64,000 nucleotides of DNA from Fasciola hepatica. Lineage: Eukaryota > Platyhelminthes > Trematoda > Plagiorchiida > Fasciolidae. How positions within the stretch are numbered: position 1 is the first letter of the stretch; each line of letters opens with the position of its first letter. The stretch lies in the NCBI GenBank assembly GCA_948099385.1, contig CANUEZ040000129.1, positions 2,728,001-2,792,000 of the forward strand. Reading direction: 5' to 3'. Shown here one piece after another: positions 61,801 to 64,000 of this stretch. The notes under the pieces were generated by a model that searched no databases, was not told where the DNA came from, and worked only from the letters and a program-made list of their open reading frames with translations. The position numbers were made by a program, and so were the translations under genes.

Positions 61801-62026
61801 CCCGTCTTCATCTCGTCGAATCAAATTATCTGCGAAAGTGTCCAGTACCAATCGTTGTTTCCCCGTCCGTGTGATGCGACCCGTGAGACTGTCGGCTTGA
61901 CGTTGACAGTGACGCAGCTCTGTAGTCAGCTCATTGATTGAATGAGACCAAGGGCCTTCACCCTCAGACAATGATCGAGCATAGAAGCTAACGTCCAGTA
62001 TAGTCGCAGCACCTCGAATTTCCACT
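34756..62026 (-). CDS. DUF4140/DUF4139 (F37C4.5 / MuiA family) protein gene, 9 exons, 5' partial
   Basis: Gene-level entry. Exons in order of transcription: 62026-61633, 57397-57204, 50132-50003, 46081-45945, 45621-45429, 41625-41113, 38369-38136, 35510-35402, 34832-34756. They join in frame for 659 residues before the stop. The N-terminal part is the end of DUF4140, a low-complexity Ser/Gly/Thr stretch and a coiled coil. The rest is the beta-rich DUF4139 (YVVGRCGWKPAYDIR; YYGMVQQATGEDWE; TLSTTMPGTGG). It is interrupted by a Ser/Pro/Thr-rich insert and closed by family C-terminal blocks (VEWDLDLQPG; LTLKYSIEHP). The family is named after C. elegans F37C4.5 and bacterial 'mucoidy inhibitor A'; its biochemical function is unknown. 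Introns range from 323 nt to 7.1 kb. The start-codon exon was not found up to 64000. Confidence 0.85.
35402..35510 (-). CDS. DUF4139 gene, exon 8 of those seen
   Basis: The acceptor is strong (tttcttttccatcag) and the donor is GTTAGA, a weak but acceptable site. The exon encodes VNLIEPLIKHPEKY and later NNVEWDLDLQPG, matching the family's 'V.l..P......n.leW...L.PG' block. It enters in phase 0 and leaves in phase 1. Confidence 0.83.
36285..36832 (+). mobile_element. Internally deleted LINE with (GAT)n tail
   Basis: The frame reads the start of the LINE RT (ANPNEIPPVLFKIGGGALV, ALLRTIWNEE, ISKKG, DCSDHRGK). After the NHRGI-equivalent it jumps directly to the last block of the same ORF (GASRLCGWGPIDPSTSWLE, REQWRSCCHFPL). 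The palm, catalytic box and thumb are missing. The 3' end carries (GAT)n at 36813-36830. It lies antisense in the intron between DUF4139 exons 7 and 8. Confidence 0.78.
38136..38369 (-). CDS. DUF4139 gene, exon 7 of those seen
   Basis: The acceptor is ttgtcctgttctacag (AG at 38370-38371) and the donor GTATGC follows 38136. It encodes 78 codons in phase 0. SDLGAVAQGEEFSCDLG is the family block 'l..v.PGeeF...LGvD'. After a basic loop comes FKQLIEVRNTFDRPI and LMVMDQVPVSGEDKIK, matching 'i.v.N.k..pi.l.v.DQvPvS.d..I.V'. This is the most conserved part of DUF4139. Confidence 0.88.
41113..41625 (-). CDS. DUF4139 gene, exon 6 of those seen
   Basis: The acceptor is ctgttcataacag (AG at 41626-41627). 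The donor is GTGAGT after the Lys codon at 41113; the open frame runs on to 41047, but that tail is intronic. The exon has 171 codons, phase 0 both ends. The first 85 residues are low-complexity (Ser/Thr/Pro, a run of five Pro). Then VPRPPTLIRCDQEPVRV, YQYVTAPKRSLHAYLKA and NRSDFYILAGQTNIYADNTF give the core DUF4139 strand repeats ('y...P.....ay..a...N.s...Ll.G.a.vf.d..fvG'). Confidence 0.88.
43683..43695. repeat. Poly-C run of 13
   Basis: A mononucleotide tract in the intron between DUF4139 exons 5 and 6. Confidence 0.9.
45429..45621 (-). CDS. DUF4139 gene, exon 5 of those seen (linker)
   Basis: The acceptor is cccaaag (AG at 45622-45623) and the donor is GTAAGT below 45429. It encodes a hydrophilic linker rich in Ser, Asn, Gln and Arg (HSPASVNRNALGHN ... 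FHEADRLLVDID) with no domain match of its own. The call rests on good splice sites, correct phases (2 in, 0 out) and its place between two exons with clear DUF4139 similarity. Confidence 0.7.
45945..46081 (-). CDS. DUF4139 gene, exon 4 of those seen
   Basis: The acceptor is ctttatttgcttcag (AG at 46082-46083). It encodes IVYYGMVQQATGEDWE and MTLSTTMPGTGGMVPTLG, the family's 'Y.g.v.Q.TGEDW.dv.L.LSTa.P..g...P.L' block. GTAGGT at 45944 is chosen as donor because it alone gives phase 2, as the next exon needs. Two GT pairs slightly upstream would break the frame. The following intron is only 323 nt, the shortest in the gene. Confidence 0.85.
46380..46560 (-). mobile_element. SINE family B copy
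   Basis: On the - strand: a box A-like region with gatcaaacggtcatc, a damaged box B (cagggttagaagcc), then ccaccggtcaactcc and ctccttgttgaaatatcg as in the other family B members, with an AATA-repeat-like end. Sense to the DUF4139 gene, in its intron just upstream of exon 4. Confidence 0.55.
47881..47962 (+). mobile_element. SINE family A, 3' body fragment
   Basis: Contains gtgaaacagctgtacagtgc, tggtttccactggtgagtgg and ending tgtatgatgaatcatat, matching the 3' half of family A. The head is missing. Confidence 0.6.
48395..48950 (-). pseudogene. pogo/Tigger-like (CENP-B-type) transposase relic
   Basis: Three pieces lie in the right order on the - strand. A psq-type helix-turn-helix at about 48830-48945 reads SAEQGFGFSRQTVQDTVANK. 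The CENP-B-type second DNA-binding helix is at about 48553-48640 (EPGFRTSKGWFSCWKE, the 'f.aS.GWl..fk.r' pattern). The beginning of the DDE catalytic domain, in another frame, is near 48440-48480 (QIRLFWYNFPIKMFA, compare 'aDEtGLFwk.lP.k.f'). The catalytic Asp-Glu before this has been lost, and stops and frameshifts separate the parts. Sense to the DUF4139 gene, inside its intron. Confidence 0.66.
49622..49851 (-). mobile_element. SINE family A, near full-length copy
   Basis: On the - strand: leader (gtgctatatcatgtagtg), box A (gatagccttgtggttaaag), box B (cgggttcgagtcccc), body (gatgtgcactgctgatgatt, gaaacagttgtacagtgc, ggttttcaatggtgagttg) and an AT-rich end with ttatatta. This is the best-preserved copy in the window and serves as the reference for the family. 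Confidence 0.72.
50003..50132 (-). CDS. DUF4139 gene, exon 3 of those seen
   Basis: The acceptor is a strong pyrimidine tract ending ctag (AG at 50133-50134) and the donor is GTGAGT at 50002. Its first base completes the Arg codon split from exon 2. It reads ELSVLVEPRETGQVEM then ISYVVGRCGWKPAYDIR, the opening strand of DUF4139 ('l.lsYvv..a.W.P.YdiR'). It leaves in phase 0. Confidence 0.88.
51790..53320 (+). mobile_element. Penelope-like retroelement, EN+ type, decayed copy 2
   Basis: The frame 51848-52171 gives the pre-RT region (LSRLDEDSGEVTINKSNYKE, the 'aDKG.gvVi.dk.dY' block). LFTNFPITEII and DSLHEFIQKKD follow near 52285-52350. VDDILCVTD with both catalytic Asp is at 52562-52588, then remnants of the connection region. 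A GIY-YIG endonuclease piece lies near 53145-53215 (FTCSCGTRDTGRTTRRLLE), where the usual Y-I-G has become D-T-G. It is more decayed than copy 1. It lies in the 7.1-kb DUF4139 intron, antisense to the gene. Confidence 0.8.
53510..53540. repeat. (CA)n short tract
   Basis: About 13-15 bases of pure CA repeat with flanking imperfect units, inside the DUF4139 intron downstream of the Penelope relic. Confidence 0.8.
53541..56964. other. DUF4139 intron, nothing recognised
   Basis: Open frames at 54958-55302, 55274-55540 and 55524-55778 (- strand) overlap in different frames, as a decayed coding sequence might. None could be assigned to a family. Confidence 0.35.
56965..57165 (-). mobile_element. 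SINE family B copy with (AAT)n tail
   Basis: On the - strand: a tcggtagtccaaccg head, box B (tgggttcgtacccc), gccggtcattctcccc, ggttgcggcccccttcc, atggtaccat, and a clear (AAT)n tail (at 56969-56987 on the + strand). It ends about 40 nt before a coding exon of the host gene, on the gene's sense strand. Confidence 0.68.
57204..57397 (-). CDS. DUF4139 gene, exon 2 of those seen (coiled coil)
   Basis: The acceptor is ttttcaaactag (AG at 57398-57399) and the donor is GTAAGT at 57203. It encodes GINPYDPRNMDTLHRFLNIY followed by about 40 residues of heptad-like Glu/Leu/Ile/Ala sequence (ERLDHSL, LEQVQARIEAIEKELHEIE). This is the coiled coil that in this family separates DUF4140 from DUF4139. The 'M..L..fl..y......l' start is typical. 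Phase 0 in, phase 2 out. Confidence 0.87.
57979..58188 (-). other. Exon-like open frame, unassigned
   Basis: On the - strand a frame with an acceptor-like tcattttcag (AG at about 58143) and donor GTAAGT (after about 58014) encodes a hydrophilic segment (MSTHGRKSLSNNM, VKELQVMKSELN). Its phases (1 in, 1 out) do not fit between DUF4139 exons 1 and 2, and no family was recognised. It may be chance. Confidence 0.2.
58600..58900 (+). mobile_element. CR1-like LINE RT C-terminal fragment
   Basis: The frame 58610-58894 reads LVLNASKCQKVITS, then SVKHLGVTLSHNLSWFTHF and KVKKVL. This is the 'L.lN..KC..m.f......vkyLGV.ls.dLsW..Hi......k' block after the catalytic box in CR1/Jockey-type LINEs. Decayed continuation may reach about 59440. 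It is a different lineage from the RTE-like 3' ends at 18950 and 60205. Antisense in the DUF4139 intron. Confidence 0.7.
59450..60200. other. Intron, no recognised element
   Basis: A 144-codon open frame on the - strand (59724-60158) is the longest unexplained one here. Its composition is ordinary (Leu/Ile/Ser-rich), no motif was recognised, and it lies inside a DUF4139 intron. Confidence 0.3.
60205..60507 (+). mobile_element. LINE 3' end with pentanucleotide tail
   Basis: Encodes the last part of the LINE ORF (RGMKDLTGELGHVGRVRISG, then WDLRDSRTQWLVKLGEMARC, matching 'W.k.lk.lt..L..VG..rl.GWgprd....WleTl.dMA'). The conserved final QWR is changed to DQL. The 3' end is (tgaac)n at 60491-60507, like the copy at 18950-19525. 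Antisense in the DUF4139 intron. Confidence 0.72.
61633..62026 (-). CDS. DUF4140/DUF4139 gene, first exon in window
   Basis: The acceptor is atacatgacag (AG at 62027-62028) and the donor is GTGAGA after 61633. The first base completes a split codon. It reads VEIRGAATILDVSFYAR, the 'V.g.G.a.i.dv.y' end of DUF4140, which shows that more N-terminal sequence is encoded in an earlier exon. An amphipathic stretch follows (SINELTTELRHCQRQADSLTG). After it comes a low-complexity region rich in Gly, Ser and Thr that is unusual for the bacterial members. Phase 0 out. Confidence 0.85.
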
Positions 62027-64000
62027 CTGTCATGTATAGTGAGAAATAAAAATATTTAATATGGAATAAGAACTAGAGCATTAAGCGAAAATAAATATTC
62101 GACGTGAATAAGCGCGTAAGCTTTCAGCATTTGCAAGAAATCTATTTATTATCAACATTCTTCTGCAATTCAAGAAGTAGAACATCATTCCATCAGATGT
62201 TTTCTAATAACTTTAGAAAACTGTATGAGATTGATGCAACGTGGAAGCAATCGAACACGTTATTTTTCGATAAATCAAAACATGAGTAACCTAACGGTCC
62301 AAAATGGGACTCGGATCAGATAAACGGGGCTGAAAGTTCAGTTTTTATCGGTTAGGCTCTTCAGGATGGCTCTCAGCGGATTCGTGGATAATTATTACCG
62401 GCAATTCATAAGACACTAGGTGTAAAACCCATGCATGTGGTGTTTTCACGATGAGTTTTGATAACTGACGGAGCATTACACTTCGTGACAGTCGAAATTT
62501 CGCAGTACTGAAATTATACACCAGTGTTCTCGGCGTAACTCTCATCTAATCCGTCCAATCGAATCCTTTATTTTTACAATTGTTATCCCAAACAAGTCGT
62601 CATCTGCAAGATCCTCATGAACTCATACTGAATAAACGGACTGGTTCATTCACATGGCAGGGCGTGAACGATAACCTTGCCATTCTGCACCTCGAGAAAT
62701 TTTGTCGCACTATGAACAGAGATAGTACTGACGCAGTAGTCTATTTCTTTTTATCCAAAACATGTACATCGAGGTGAAAGGCATCACCTTAGAAAAATTG
62801 ATTATTCCAACTTGCTTCACATTTGCCTCCGCTTAACAACTAGCCGAGTTCGGCAACGTATGCATGTAAATTTGTATTTTTAGGTCAATCTTTTCTCTCG
62901 GATTCTCAGTTGGCTTTCACAGGTCGGAGATAAGTCGAGCAGACAGATATTTAAGAGTCCACTCAGCTGTTTCGTTTTTGTTGAGTGGAAAAACAAATCC
63001 ACTGTCAAAACCCCGTGCAATCCCCGTGTTAGATTCAGAACACATTCTGGTCACGAGTCATTTGCATATCACCGGCACTGCACATCCTTACCGGTTTATT
63101 CACGGTGGATGAAGTCCAGCTCAGTTGTCGAACAAGTCTTTCACAATAAATTTTACCTGAACCAATTTGAAAGCCGTACCGAATCGGTTAAACGGTTTGC
63201 AATAAATCAAAAAAGATCTCTACTACGAACAGGTGCAAAACATATACAAAAATAACATGAATAATGATGTTCCTTTGATAGCCAGTACAACTCTGTATAC
63301 CTCAGTGCACTTCATGCTTATGATAAGATGTATACAAAATGATGCTTGTCATTGACAGCAAGCTTCCGAATGATCCATCGTTTTCTTCTGCCTAAAACTT
63401 TGATAACCTGGAGGGTACAAAGATCTCAGTTTTTGAAGAAGAACCAGCTCCATGTCCTGAATAGCTTATGGCTTCTTTTCTCAGCAGTGCATTGTACCAT
63501 GTATTTTACTGGTCAGAACTACATTCTGTGTGTTCACTGTATAACTGTACGTGGTATATAGTATAAATCCTTGTAATCAGAAAAGAATGTCATTGGGACG
63601 TTTGTCAACCGTTCTGTCCTATCAACTGTCCCAATATGTCGTGATTTCTGCATGGAAGAAATTCACTCTGTCCATCTTATTTTTTATTGAATCTGTTACC
63701 ATTTCCCGCGCGCGTAATTATGCTAACTGTGGAAAAAGTCTACTTCTGATCCACTTTGTGAAGCTGTAAATAAACTAAACTTGTTTCCTTCGGTTGCCTA
63801 TCTCCTTAGATTTCAATAAATGCCTCTGTTTTAGAATCACTTTTGAAATACATAAATAAAAATTCCGATTTTCGTAATGACTAACGTTTTCGTCAACGAG
63901 AGGAATCAAAATGCAATGACGTTTTGTTTATGTATTTATTTTGGACGGTATTCAGTCGGAAATAATTTGTTACTTTTCAAACATCCGCTTGACCCGAAGT
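62027..64000. other. Upstream intron/flank of DUF4139 gene, nothing recognised
   Basis: The missing N-terminal DUF4140 exon was looked for on the - strand: a short exon ending in the first two bases of a codon, preceded by an AEVTR-like strand. It was not found. Frames at 62345-62545 (-) and 62580-62777 (+) have no motif. Confidence 0.4.

Noticed and set aside
62345..62545. Candidate missing N-terminal DUF4140 exon
   Set aside because: No AEVTR-like strand, no donor giving the required phase, and no similarity to the domain.

Overview
This is nuclear DNA from a multicellular eukaryote, very probably a parasitic flatworm and most likely a trematode. The window is AT-leaning. Its genes are split by introns of 0.3-7 kb, with standard GT/AG splice sites. 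The intergenic and intronic space is packed with decayed retroelements: Penelope-like elements, RTE/CR1-type LINEs and tRNA-derived SINEs of the kinds common in fluke genomes. The exact species cannot be named from sequence alone, and the trematode assignment is an inference from repeat content and gene structure.

Three protein-coding genes can be supported. (1) On the + strand, positions 2219-14019 hold the last four exons of an ionotropic glutamate receptor: the second half of the S1 lobe, M1, pore loop, M3, S2 lobe and M4. Exon phases match at every junction. The 5' exons (amino-terminal domain and start of S1) lie left of the window. (2) On the + strand, 20506-20985 is a compact intronless universal stress protein gene with its own CCAAT/TATA promoter and poly(A) signals. 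(3) On the - strand, 34756-62026 holds nine exons (about 659 codons, real stop codon) of a DUF4140/DUF4139 protein of the F37C4.5 / MuiA family. The exons had to be found one at a time in about 27 kb of sequence. All phases agree, and only the N-terminal exon(s) are missing.

Layout: 1-2.2 kb is upstream receptor intron with repeats. 2.2-14.0 kb is the receptor, with a 198-bp near-perfect palindrome and an antisense RTE LINE relic in its introns. 14-20.4 kb is repeat-rich intergenic DNA (SINEs, (TA)n, LINE 3' end). 20.4-21.2 kb is the stress protein gene. 21.2-34.1 kb is a transposon graveyard (foldback relic, Penelope element, several LINEs). 34.1-62.0 kb is the DUF4139 gene. Its introns hold a deleted LINE, a pogo-like transposase relic, a second Penelope copy, CR1 and RTE fragments and SINEs. 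62.0-64.0 kb holds nothing recognisable.

The three genes share no pathway and are simple chromosomal neighbours. The points most worth following up are the receptor (conserved ligand contacts but an almost unrecognisable M3 gating motif), the hairpin-forming repeat family, and the long, uncharacterised DUF4139 gene.
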